From Candidatus Onthocola gallistercoris (GTDB lineage: Bacteria; Bacillota; Clostridia; Lachnospirales; Lachnospiraceae), in assembly GCA_018715345.1 (NCBI GenBank), contig DVLT01000040.1, forward strand, positions 1-41,353: a stretch of 41,353 nucleotides of DNA, written 5' to 3'. This document shows, piece after piece, positions 32,825-41,198 of the stretch. The notes under the pieces were generated by a model. It made no database searches, was not told where the DNA came from, and worked only from the letters and a program-made list of their open reading frames with translations. Every line of letters starts with the position of its first letter. Position 1 is the stretch's first letter. Made by a program: the position numbers and the translations under genes.

Positions 32825-32861
32825 GCTTTTCTGAGTCTACAATAATCATACTACATATGTA
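32815..32861 (+). promoter_or_regulatory. blaI promoter with BlaI operator
   Basis: TTGACA (32815-32820), 17 nt, TACAAT (32838-32843), then TACATATGTA (32852-32861), a perfect TACA-N2-TGTA operator core near the expected +1 position. This is the type of site bound by BlaI/MecI repressors, so blaI-blaR1 is likely autorepressed. Confidence 0.85.
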
Positions 32862-32881
32862 AGATCTTGGAGGAATGCTCT

Positions 32882-33277
32882 ATGAAACATCTGCCCCAGA
32901 TTTCGGAAGCGGAATATGAAGTCATGAAGATCGTCTGGAAATGTGCGCCTGTCAGTACCAATGATATCACCGAAAAGCTGCTGCAGACAACAGCCTGGAA
33001 TCCAAAGACGATCCAAACATTGATCAAGCGGCTCGTCACAAAAGGGGCTCTCACCTATGAAAAAGAAGGACGGATGTTTGTTTATACACCGCTGGTAAAT
33101 GAGAACGAATATGTCCGCGAAAAAAGTCATTCTTTTATCCGTCAGTATTTCAATGGAGATATCACAGCCCTGCTGTCAGCCTATATGGATGAGGAGGATC
33201 TGTCGGAAAAGGAGATCGATACCCTCCGTTCACTGCTGTCAGAAAAGTCGAAAGGGAAAGGACATCATCATGACTGA
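32882..33277 (+). CDS. blaI: BlaI/MecI-family repressor
   Basis: A 131-residue winged-helix repressor (the start at 32882 has TTGGAGGA 7-10 nt upstream). Residues 1-75 hold the DNA-binding part: ISEAEYEVMKIVWK, TTAWNPKTIQTLIKRLVTKG, YEKEGRMFVYTPLV. The C-terminal helices (80-125) are the dimer part and carry the site normally cleaved on induction. It overlaps blaR1 by 8 nt. Together they should sense beta-lactams and release genes carrying the TAC-N4-GTA operator. Confidence 0.93.
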   Translation: MKHLPQISEAEYEVMKIVWKCAPVSTNDITEKLLQTTAWNPKTIQTLIKRLVTKGALTYEKEGRMFVYTPLVNENEYVREKSHSFIRQYFNGDITALLSAYMDEEDLSEKEIDTLRSLLSEKSKGKGHHHD

Positions 33278-35066
33278 TTTTATGATCCGTTTTATCCTGT
33301 CCAATCTTCTCATTGCAGGGTTGGCGGGCATATTGCTGCTTGCCCGGCGGTTATTTTGCCGCGTTCTTTCCGAACGTATGCAGTATCGTCTGTGGTTTTT
33401 ATTCCTGGCCCTGCTGATCCTTCCTTTTCTCCCCTTTCCTGCTTCCGGTCTTTTTTTTCCGTTTTTCCCATTCGGACGCTCCGATGTTGCCCTGACAGAC
33501 GCTGGAAAGGAACCGGCCTGGCAGCCCGTCCAAGAGGGATTTTCTTCCGAATGGATGGATGACTTTACCCTGTCCGTCAGCAACCATACTTCTGACCATT
33601 TCGGCTGGATACTATTTACCATATGGATCATCGGCATGCTGTTGCCCCTGTTTTTTACTTTGAGTTCCTTACGCCGTTTGGGCCGGTTAAAGCGTTCCGC
33701 CCTCCCTTTACAAGATCCGGACATACGGGATCTATACAAAAACTGTCTGGAAGAAATGCATATCGCCAAAAACATCCCCCTATTCAGTACGGCATTTTTA
33801 AAAACGCCCCTTATTGTCGGTATTTTTAAACCGGCTATCTATATGCCCATTGCCGTCATCCGAGAATGCCGTCCCATGGAAATCCGTTATATGCTTCTCC
33901 ATGAACTTGAACACTATCGGCATAAGGACGGCATAGCAGGCGGACTGATGGCCCTGGCCGGTATCTTATACTGGTTGAATCCCGCTGTCCGTTTTGCGCT
34001 GAAAGAGATGCGAGGCGACCGGGAGATCGCCTGCGATGCCTCCGTCCTGAAGCGACTGGATCCAACGGCTTATGAAGAATATGGCTGTACACTTCTTAAT
34101 TTTGCCGCCAGATCATCCCATTCCCCTTTCCCTTTTTCCGCCGGATTGGGAGCGGGTAAAAAATTATTGGAACGGCGTATTTTACATATTGCAGCTTATG
34201 AAAGGCCTTCCTTTAATAAAAAGATAAAAAGCGGAGCCGCCTTTTTGCTGACTGCCCTCCTACTCCTTTTGACGGCCCCCGGCCTGTCAGCCTACGGATC
34301 AGACGACAGCCATTACCATTGGCAGTACGCCAGGGAAAATCTGACCATAGCAGATCTGTCTGCCGCATTCAACGGTTACGATGGGAGTTTTGTCCTCTAT
34401 GATCTGGCCGCCGATCGGTGGACTGTTTATAATATGGATCAGGCGCTCACCCGCTCTGCTCCGGATTCCACCTACAAAATATATGACGCCCTCTTCGCTC
34501 TGGAAGAAGGCGTCATCACACCCCAGGATTCCTTGATCCGCTGGGATGGCACAAACTATCCTTTTGGGACATGGAATACAGATCAGACACTCCGATCCGC
34601 CATGACCGGATCTGTCAACTGGTATTTCCAAACCTTGGATGCACAAATGGGCCGGTCTGTCCTCACTTCCCGTATCCGTGAAATCGGATATGGCAACGGA
34701 GATATCAGCGGCAGTCTGTCCTCCTATTGGCTGGAATCCTCCCTCCAAATATCTCCGGCGGAACAGGTCCTGCTTTTAAAATCCATGTATACCAACGACT
34801 TTGATTTCCAGCCGGAAAATATCCAGGCCGTAAAAGATGCCCTCCGACTGGATACCGATGGTTCGGCTACCCTTTACGGAAAAACCGGAACCGGGCAGGT
34901 GGACGGTCTGGACGTGAACGGTTGGTTTGTCGGTTTTGTGGAACGGGCAGAAGGGCCCAGTTTTTTTGCCCTTCGCATCGCTTCCCGCAAAGACGCTACC
35001 GGGAGTCAAGCAGCCCAGATCACCTTATCCTTATTGGATGAGATGGATATTTTCCACACCCCCTAA
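33270..35066 (+). CDS. blaR1: BlaR1/MecR1-type sensor-transducer with M56 protease and penicillin-binding domain
   Basis: A 598-residue membrane protein. Membrane helices at about 7-26, 40-57, 111-132 and 321-338. The M56 zinc protease motif is HELEH (211-215) with downstream E252-type ligand region GDREIACD. The extracellular sensor (about 350-598) has the class D beta-lactamase-like motifs S400-T-Y-K, S448-V-N and K538-T-G, so the acylation site is intact. Acylation by a beta-lactam would trigger protease cleavage of BlaI. No beta-lactamase or PBP gene follows; the two genes convergent on it carry a BlaI-like operator. Confidence 0.93.
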   Translation: MTDFMIRFILSNLLIAGLAGILLLARRLFCRVLSERMQYRLWFLFLALLILPFLPFPASGLFFPFFPFGRSDVALTDAGKEPAWQPVQEGFSSEWMDDFTLSVSNHTSDHFGWILFTIWIIGMLLPLFFTLSSLRRLGRLKRSALPLQDPDIRDLYKNCLEEMHIAKNIPLFSTAFLKTPLIVGIFKPAIYMPIAVIRECRPMEIRYMLLHELEHYRHKDGIAGGLMALAGILYWLNPAVRFALKEMRGDREIACDASVLKRLDPTAYEEYGCTLLNFAARSSHSPFPFSAGLGAGKKLLERRILHIAAYERPSFNKKIKSGAAFLLTALLLLLTAPGLSAYGSDDSHYHWQYARENLTIADLSAAFNGYDGSFVLYDLAADRWTVYNMDQALTRSAPDSTYKIYDALFALEEGVITPQDSLIRWDGTNYPFGTWNTDQTLRSAMTGSVNWYFQTLDAQMGRSVLTSRIREIGYGNGDISGSLSSYWLESSLQISPAEQVLLLKSMYTNDFDFQPENIQAVKDALRLDTDGSATLYGKTGTGQVDGLDVNGWFVGFVERAEGPSFFALRIASRKDATGSQAAQITLSLLDEMDIFHTP

Positions 35067-35108
35067 GTTTTTGTGTACTTCCAGACGTCGTTTTCCGCCA
35101 TTTTACAC

Positions 35109-36083
35109 CTAATACATGGCCGAACCGGTATACTTCCAGGTCACACCCCCATCGTCTGACTGGAAGCGGATACCCGCATCATCCTCCATGCCGGCTGTGA
35201 CTCGGATCGTGAGCCTGTCTCCCGTTTTTACGGGCATATGCAGATATACGTAGTCCTCCAATGTATACGGGTATGATCCGGCTTGATCCGGCAATTCCGT
35301 GACAGATTCCATGGGGAGACGGATTTCTGTAAATGTGGCTCCCCCATCTTTTGTCATATACAGCCTTGAATAGGTCTGAGTGGCGCTGGCCAGCCCGGCC
35401 ACACCAAAGTCCTCATCAAAAAAGATCAGACCTTCTGCCACGCCGGACTGGCCGCCGTCTGAAAGTTTTTCCAGGACCGGATCGCCCGTTTCTGTATCGC
35501 TGCCTCCTGGGACATATTGCAAGCCGTCCAACGTATCAAAACACCGTCGTCCCCTATACAGGATTTCATATCTTTCGTCATCTGTCTCCCGATCCCACAG
35601 CCGGACCTGTTCCTGCCAGGAAACGCCTTGCAGGATATGCAGCATGGGTTCCAGGAGCATGTCCTCGGAATAATCTCCTCCCGCTTCCCCATCCAGCCAG
35701 ACGGTCATATCCTTGCTTTCCGTCCCGTCATAGGCTGCCAGATAAGTCCGGGTTTCTCCTTTTCGATCCATTCCATATAAAAATGTATAAAAAGTCCGGA
35801 CCGTGCCATCCCCATCAAATGAAATCCGAAATTCATTGGCAATATAAAGGGTTTCCGGCAGATCCAACGCCTGATCCAGATCTTCAAGGATTCCTTCCAC
35901 ACCACCCTCGAAGATATTCGTATGTTCAAGCCGGACCTCCCTTTTGTGCAGCCACTCGTCCACCTTCCACGATAGGGCTCCATTATAGGGTATGGCTGAA
36001 TAGACGATCCGATAGCCAAAAAAGACTGTGATCAACACTAAAACAACGATCCAGCCATACGCCGCCAATTTCCATACTGACAT
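35109..36083 (-). CDS. Membrane-anchored exported protein with Asp-box-like repeats
   Basis: A 324-residue protein with one N-terminal membrane helix (about 8-29) and the rest outside the cell. The C-terminal half has beta-propeller/Asp-box-like units (MTKDGGATFTEI, QSDDGGVTWKYT). No enzyme motif recognised. Its own ribosome site is poor; a strong GGGAGG lies before the 40-codon ORF that overlaps its start, so expression may be coupled to that or the frame may be shifted. Second gene of the lipoprotein operon; converges on blaR1 with 42 nt between. Confidence 0.75.
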   Translation of the reverse strand: MSVWKLAAYGWIVVLVLITVFFGYRIVYSAIPYNGALSWKVDEWLHKREVRLEHTNIFEGGVEGILEDLDQALDLPETLYIANEFRISFDGDGTVRTFYTFLYGMDRKGETRTYLAAYDGTESKDMTVWLDGEAGGDYSEDMLLEPMLHILQGVSWQEQVRLWDRETDDERYEILYRGRRCFDTLDGLQYVPGGSDTETGDPVLEKLSDGGQSGVAEGLIFFDEDFGVAGLASATQTYSRLYMTKDGGATFTEIRLPMESVTELPDQAGSYPYTLEDYVYLHMPVKTGDRLTIRVTAGMEDDAGIRFQSDDGGVTWKYTGSAMY

Positions 36084-36160
36084 ACTCGGGCTGTCAAAAA
36101 CAATATTCCTATATAGCTGAGTCGACAGATGGTTTTACTGACCTGTCCCAGTCTGTCCAT
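36038..36160 (-). CDS. Short ORF overlapping the exported-protein start
   Basis: A 40-codon ORF (MDRLGQVSKTICRLSY...) with a much better ribosome site (GGGAGG about 8 nt upstream) than the gene it overlaps. It contains a hydrophobic stretch (YIGILFLTARV). It could be a leader peptide for coupling, or mark an N-terminal frameshift in the downstream gene. Coding status uncertain. Confidence 0.35.
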   Translation of the reverse strand: MDRLGQVSKTICRLSYIGILFLTARVCQYGNWRRMAGSLF

Positions 36161-36173
36161 TCTTCTTCCTCCC

Positions 36174-37409
36174 TCACTGGTCTTTACCGTATATTTCTTC
36201 CCACTCTTCCGCTGTCAACCTGGGGGTATACCAGGTTGGCTCTCCATTTGTTTCGGAAGGGATCACGTGATTGGAAACATACTGGACGCCGCCATTGTCC
36301 AAAGGCCGAACGACGACTTCATGGGCAAATACTTTAGACGTCCATTTATAGGGGGACACCGCATGGACGGTCAGCGTCAGCGTCCCATCGCTGTTTTCCG
36401 TATAATCGGTCACCTCCGGAAAAGGATGTTCTTCCGGATATTCCCTTTCATAAAACCCCCTGGGTTTATATTCGTACGTTTCGCTATCCCCATGATAAAC
36501 CGTTTTGGAACGGATCATGTCCACATCCATATTTAGACCAGACTGGATCACAGACTCAAATACCTCTTCAGGTATCTCATACACCGTCCCCTTACTCAAA
36601 TCTCCAGCCGGTGTGTAAGGCGCGCTGGTCCCGTTTTGATGGGTATACAGTATGTCGAACAGGTCATACAGGTCCAGTTCTCCAAAATCCTCTTCACTCC
36701 AGTCGATCAAAAACATATTATTCTTTTTATAGGATATGGGTAAGATATATTTCCGGTTCAGTTCCCGACAGGTTTCATCCAACGGCGCCACCCTCAAAGC
36801 CACATTTTCTCCCATATTGCCCATGGTAAACGCATAGATTTCTTCCGATACCCAGCTTCCGGAAAACAGAAGATAACCATCCTCCGTATACATCCAGGAA
36901 CTCACCGTGTAGTCTCCAAAATCTGTCTGTTCAAGATGCGAATCGCTGTAATGATAGTAGCTGCGTGTCCCAGATACCTTGCCTTCTGTTGTCTGCAGAT
37001 CATACTTGATAAAGCTGTTCTGCCAGGTCACCGCAACGATGGTCGCTTCCGCCTCCTCTTTTGCTTCTACTTTTTCACAGAAAACTGCCACCTGCTCCGG
37101 ACATACCATGTCCACCTGATTTTGGGCATCCACCGCCGCATAGCCGTTTTCGCCAAATCGATCGACCAGCTGGCGTATCGTATCCAACTCGTTCAAGCAG
37201 CCTTCCCGGTCTGCTTTTTCATAAATATCCAGGCAAAGGGTTGTCAAAATATCTTCTTTTTCCTCCATCTGCACGGTTTCTCCAGCCTGCTGACCGTCGG
37301 TGGCAGCCGTCTCCCCATCGCTGCCGCAACCGGAAATGCCCAATGCAAGCAGGATCATATATCCCGCAAAAATATACCTATGGAGCTTCCGTCTCTTTGT
37401 TTTTCCCAT
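36174..37409 (-). CDS. Secreted lipoprotein, function unknown
   Basis: A 411-residue lipoprotein: basic N-terminus, hydrophobic stretch and lipobox ISGC with the lipidated C28. An acidic linker (29-55) precedes a mixed alpha/beta extracellular domain. I recognise no catalytic motif (it recalls Lachnospiraceae lipoproteins of unknown function). GAGAGGTG ribosome site. The promoter contains a near-perfect 28-bp palindrome with a BlaI-like core, so it is probably under BlaI-BlaR1 control and could relate to envelope stress. Confidence 0.85.
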   Translation of the reverse strand: MGKTKRRKLHRYIFAGYMILLALGISGCGSDGETAATDGQQAGETVQMEEKEDILTTLCLDIYEKADREGCLNELDTIRQLVDRFGENGYAAVDAQNQVDMVCPEQVAVFCEKVEAKEEAEATIVAVTWQNSFIKYDLQTTEGKVSGTRSYYHYSDSHLEQTDFGDYTVSSWMYTEDGYLLFSGSWVSEEIYAFTMGNMGENVALRVAPLDETCRELNRKYILPISYKKNNMFLIDWSEEDFGELDLYDLFDILYTHQNGTSAPYTPAGDLSKGTVYEIPEEVFESVIQSGLNMDVDMIRSKTVYHGDSETYEYKPRGFYEREYPEEHPFPEVTDYTENSDGTLTLTVHAVSPYKWTSKVFAHEVVVRPLDNGGVQYVSNHVIPSETNGEPTWYTPRLTAEEWEEIYGKDQ

Positions 37410-37442
37410 GATAGCACCTCTCGATCCACTTTTCCCAACATA

Positions 37443-37476
37443 TTTAAATATTACAATAGTAAGATTTAAATGTCAA
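37443..37476 (-). promoter_or_regulatory. Lipoprotein promoter with BlaI-like operator
   Basis: On the minus strand TTGACA (37476-37471), 17 nt, TAATAT (37453-37448). A 28-bp inverted repeat with 12-bp arms and one mismatch (37443-37470, centre TTACAATAGTAA) fills the spacer and the -10. Its core TACAATAGTAAGAT matches TACATATGTAAGAT in the blaI promoter at 12 of 14 positions. Confidence 0.75.
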
Positions 37477-37677
37477 TCTCAGACCGAAAGCTATCATTAC
37501 CGTTTACTGTTTTATCCTCCCCGCACTTGCTCCGCTACTTACATATCATCACTGGTTTGGATCATCTTGTATCGGCTGTGATCCATCTGGGAACGCGACA
37601 ATAAAATAAATCTCCTGTGCCAGAATGTTCCAAATATGTTATACTATTCAGAAATATATCAGATCAGGAGAAATAAT

Positions 37678-38979
37678 ATGAACTACACACTAACAGAACT
37701 GACGGGGTTACTCCTGATCTATTCCACTCTGGGATGGATCATTGAAACCGTCGTGGGAACCGTCAAAAACCATAAGTTTACAAACAAAGGCTTCTCCACC
37801 GGTCCTTACTGTCTTATCTATGGTATCTCTGCTGTTTTTATGGCTGTCACCCTGAAAGATCTGACAGACACACCGATCTTTTTACTGATCGGATGCGGAT
37901 TGCTCGCCACCGCCATGGAATGGTTCACCGGTAAATTTCTGGAACGCTTAAATCACCATAAATGGTGGGATTATTCCGGTAAAAAATGGAACTATGACGG
38001 TTATATCTGCCTCCAGTACAGTATTTTATGGGCCATTCTCGGAGCCTTCACCATCCGGTACGGAAACAGCCTGTTCCTTTCCCTTTTCCGGTGGATACCG
38101 GAACCGTTTTTCCGTATCATCGTCTGGGGCATGGCCATCATCGTTTTCCTTGATACCGCATTGTCCGTCGCCGCTGCTTTGCACATAAAAAAAGAGACCC
38201 CGGGCGCTGTCCGTTTTAAACGCAGGCTCGCTGTCCTTTCTTATCAGTTTGGACTTTCCATCGTGGGACATGTGGAACGCCGTATGAAAAAGGCTTATCC
38301 GGTCATCACCGAAAAAGTCGAAGCCATCCACCGGGAAGGCAGATTCGCTGAAGGCTGCGGCTTTTATAAACTGTTCTGGCTCTTTTTGATCGCCTGCGTT
38401 CTCGGCGATCTTACAGAAACCATCTTCTGCCGTCTCACCGCCGGGGTCTGGATGAGCCGAAGCAGTCTGGTATGGGGACCTTTCAGCATTGTCTGGGGAT
38501 TTGCCATCGTTCTGGCCACAGTTCTCCTATATAAAGACAGGGATAAACCGGATCGGCATGTCTTTCTCGTGGGAACCCTCCTGGGCGGGGCTTATGAATA
38601 TGTGTGCAGTGTGCTCACGGAACTGGTTTTTGGAAAAGTTTTCTGGGACTATAGTCATATCCCTTTTAATCTGGATGGAAGGGTCAATCTCTTATACTGC
38701 TTTTTCTGGGGTATCGCGGCGGTCATCTGGATCAAACTGCTCTATCCCAAGCTTTCTGCTTGGATCGAGAAGATTCCTAAAAAATGGGGCTATATCCTCA
38801 CATGGATCCTGGCAGTATTTATGGCGGTCAATATGCTGGTTTCTGTCATCGCCCTGATCCGCTATGATGTGCGGGCCGGCGGACCGGCCGCCGAAAGCGG
38901 ATGGGAACATATCATCGACACACATTTTGACGATGAACGGATGGAGCGTATCTATCCCAATGCCAAACCTGTGGACTGA
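37678..38979 (+). CDS. CmpB-like putative ABC-transporter permease (duplicated membrane domain)
   Basis: A 433-residue membrane protein made of two related halves. Each has the pattern STLGWIIETVVG / GPYCLIYG (first copy, about 15-55) and LGDLTETIFCRL / WGPFSIVWGF (second copy, about 247-280), followed by a WDYS motif (WWDYSGKKWN; FWDYSHIPFN). That pair marks the ABC_trans_CmpB family, common in Lachnospiraceae, of unknown substrate. About 10 membrane helices. AGGAG before the start at 37678; TATACT at 37641-37646 is a plausible -10. Confidence 0.85.
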   Translation: MNYTLTELTGLLLIYSTLGWIIETVVGTVKNHKFTNKGFSTGPYCLIYGISAVFMAVTLKDLTDTPIFLLIGCGLLATAMEWFTGKFLERLNHHKWWDYSGKKWNYDGYICLQYSILWAILGAFTIRYGNSLFLSLFRWIPEPFFRIIVWGMAIIVFLDTALSVAAALHIKKETPGAVRFKRRLAVLSYQFGLSIVGHVERRMKKAYPVITEKVEAIHREGRFAEGCGFYKLFWLFLIACVLGDLTETIFCRLTAGVWMSRSSLVWGPFSIVWGFAIVLATVLLYKDRDKPDRHVFLVGTLLGGAYEYVCSVLTELVFGKVFWDYSHIPFNLDGRVNLLYCFFWGIAAVIWIKLLYPKLSAWIEKIPKKWGYILTWILAVFMAVNMLVSVIALIRYDVRAGGPAAESGWEHIIDTHFDDERMERIYPNAKPVD

Positions 38980-39058
38980 CCGCTGATTTCCATCATGTGT
39001 AAATTATCTTTACACAATAACCTATGATCCATACTCTATATCTTATAAAACAAAAAAA

Positions 39059-39101
39059 GATCCGTGATAAACCAGGGCGATCCCCCGTTTTATCACGGAT
39101 C
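39059..39101. terminator. Bidirectional terminator
   Basis: GATCCGTGATAAA and its exact complement flank an inner GGG/CCC loop. Plus side ends CTCCTTTT; minus side is followed by CTTTTTTTG. It serves both the CmpB-like gene and the yfcE remnant. Confidence 0.92.
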
Positions 39102-39106
39102 TCCTT

Positions 39107-39487
39107 TTATATCCCCGATCGGATGGTATGATAGACCGTTCCATCCAGATCTTTCCACGAGATGTCCATGTTATCCACCAACATATAGCTATGTTTGCTG
39201 CCCTCTTTGGGAATGGCCACCGAACCGGGATTCAGATAGATATTATCCTTCCCAAAGGGCTGCCAGGCCGGAACATGGGTATGACCATGCAAAAGGATAT
39301 CGCCAGCCTGCATGGGCGGCAAAACTCCTAAATGATAATGATGGCCGTGGGTGGCATAAATCAGCCGTTTTCCAACAGTGAGCACAGCATAATCTGCAAG
39401 TATGGGAAAGTCCAGGACCATCTGATCCACCTCTGTGTCACAGTTGCCTCTGACACAAAAGATTTTCGCCTTATACCGATTCAACAT
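39107..39487 (-). pseudogene. yfcE: YfcE-type phosphodiesterase, 5'-truncated remnant
   Basis: The 126 residues align with the C-terminal two-thirds of YfcE/MJ0936 metallophosphoesterases: VRGNCDTEVDQMV, YATHGHHYHLG, LLHGHTHVPAW, NPGSVAIPKEG. Missing are the first 50-60 residues with the DxH and GD metal ligands. The in-frame sequence just before the ATG (QIP) still fits the family, then a stop appears. The upstream ABC exporter genes begin 42 nt away, so the break is probably the edge of an insertion or deletion. Likely inactive. Confidence 0.8.
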
Positions 39488-39528
39488 GGGGATCTGTCAT
39501 ATAAGCCGCGGAACAGTTGGCGTTTTCT

Positions 39529-40320
39529 TTATGCGGAATGAATATCCTTTCGGGTGTATTTCCAATAGGCAGCGGCAATTCCCACGATCCCGAATATAAG
39601 ACCGATTGAGATCAAAGCCCCATCTAAACATCCATTGCTTACAATATCAGCTCCCTCACAATATCCGAAAGGCGTTATATATTTCAAAAATTCCGCGACC
39701 TCGGCGATATTGGCGATCAAATTCGTAAAATACATCATTACCGCAATGCCAAGTCCCACGCCGGCGCTCCCTTTACGCAGAAACGCAGAAAAGCCAAAGC
39801 AAATGCCTGCCAATTCAATTTGAAGCAGATAGTATGCAAAGTGCAGCAAATTTACTTCTTTCCAGGGGATTTCTTCACCGATCATAGCCATGGAACCGAC
39901 AGAAATGGCATAGATAATCAGATTCAACGCTGTTATTTGAATCAGAACAGCAATCAGCTTTTCCGTAATGATTCTTACACGGCTGACAGGATGGGACAAG
40001 AGAAATTCGGCAGTCCGCTCCTTCTCCTCTTTGCTGAGAACACCTACGGAACAAAGCGCAGCATAAAACGCGCCGCCAAGTCCCAACACATTTCCGCACT
40101 CAATGGCATAAAAACCGATTAATGTGCCGAAATCCAGGCGATCCATACCGAAGGCCGCCGTAAAAGACCCCATCGAGGAAAATACATCACTGATTCCATC
40201 CATTTCCCCCTTCATTTCCGGAAACAAAAACACGCAAACCGCCAACAGCATGGCGATGGCCGACGCCCAGATCAAGAAGGAATTTTTCCCTTGCCTTAAT
40301 TCGTGCTTTACAAGCGTCAT
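39529..40320 (-). CDS. ABC-2-type transporter permease
   Basis: A 263-residue membrane protein with six predicted helices (first at about 17-35, last at about 232-252). The pattern KEEKERTAEFLLSHPVSRVRIITEK after the second helix is the typical ABC-2 exporter coupling region. It overlaps the ATPase gene by 4 nt (ATGA), forming a two-gene exporter. The substrate (drug, peptide or lipid) cannot be told. Confidence 0.9.
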   Translation of the reverse strand: MTLVKHELRQGKNSFLIWASAIAMLLAVCVFLFPEMKGEMDGISDVFSSMGSFTAAFGMDRLDFGTLIGFYAIECGNVLGLGGAFYAALCSVGVLSKEEKERTAEFLLSHPVSRVRIITEKLIAVLIQITALNLIIYAISVGSMAMIGEEIPWKEVNLLHFAYYLLQIELAGICFGFSAFLRKGSAGVGLGIAVMMYFTNLIANIAEVAEFLKYITPFGYCEGADIVSNGCLDGALISIGLIFGIVGIAAAYWKYTRKDIHSA

Positions 40321-41198
40321 GCTCTCTCACCGCCCTTTTCATAATAATGCAGGAAAATTTCCTCCAGATCCGGCTCCGAAATATGGATGTCAGAAATGTT
40401 CCCCGCCGAAAGCTGCCGAAGCAGTTGATTTATATCGCCGCTGAACAGGAAACTACTGGTTCCGTCTATCGTAACCAGATCCCGAACTCCGGTCAGCGCC
40501 GTCAGGTCAACGCTTCCCCGCAGCAACACCCGTTTGGCAGCCGTTTTTGCCAAAGTGTCCATACTGCCGCAGGCGATCATTCTGCCTTCCCGAATAATGG
40601 CGGCGCGGGAGCAATTGCATTGCACTTCAGACAGAATATGGCTGGAAAGGAATACGGTCGTTCCCTGTTGATTGCGCTCTCGGATGATTTCAAAAAATTC
40701 ACGCTGCATCAGCGGGTCAAGTCCACCGGTGGGTTCATCCAATATCAAAAGCTCCGGACAATGCTGCAAAGCGCAGACGATGGCAACTTTCTTCCGATTG
40801 CCGAAGGATAGTTCGTCCACCTTTCGGTTTCTATCCAATTGCAACCGCTCACAGAGGGATTTACTTTCGGCTGTACAATCCTCTTTTCTCAGGTCGGCAG
40901 ATAGTTTTAAGATGTCTTTTACTTTCATGCCGGGATAAAAAATCGCTTCCGCAGGTAGATACCCAATCTTCTGTAAGACAGTCTCTCTATTCTTTGCCAC
41001 ATCCATCCCGAAAATCTGAGTCCCACCTTTTGTCGGGGATATCAGTCCCAACAAGATACGAATGGTGGTAGATTTTCCGGCGCCATTTGGCCCGATAAAG
41101 CCAAACACTTCTCCCTGCCTCACAGATAGATCCAAATCCACAATACCTCTGGATTTACCATAGTATTTGGTTAAATTCTCCGTTTTGATCGCTTCCAT
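40317..41198 (-). CDS. ABC transporter ATP-binding protein
   Basis: A 293-residue ATPase, started at the ATG at 41198 (GAGGAG upstream). Walker A GPNGAGKST, a signature with FGN instead of GGQ (ELSFGNRKKVAIV), Walker B LLILDEPTGGLD, H-loop SSHILSE. The C-terminal extension (about 215-293) is the regulatory domain common to ABC-2 drug or bacteriocin exporters. Pairs with the permease at 39529-40320. Confidence 0.95.
   Translation of the reverse strand: MEAIKTENLTKYYGKSRGIVDLDLSVRQGEVFGFIGPNGAGKSTTIRILLGLISPTKGGTQIFGMDVAKNRETVLQKIGYLPAEAIFYPGMKVKDILKLSADLRKEDCTAESKSLCERLQLDRNRKVDELSFGNRKKVAIVCALQHCPELLILDEPTGGLDPLMQREFFEIIRERNQQGTTVFLSSHILSEVQCNCSRAAIIREGRMIACGSMDTLAKTAAKRVLLRGSVDLTALTGVRDLVTIDGTSSFLFSGDINQLLRQLSAGNISDIHISEPDLEEIFLHYYEKGGERA

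Noticed and set aside
34470-35066. Free-standing class D beta-lactamase
   Set aside because: The S-T-Y-K / S-V-N / K-T-G domain is in frame with the M56 protease and is the BlaR1 sensor.
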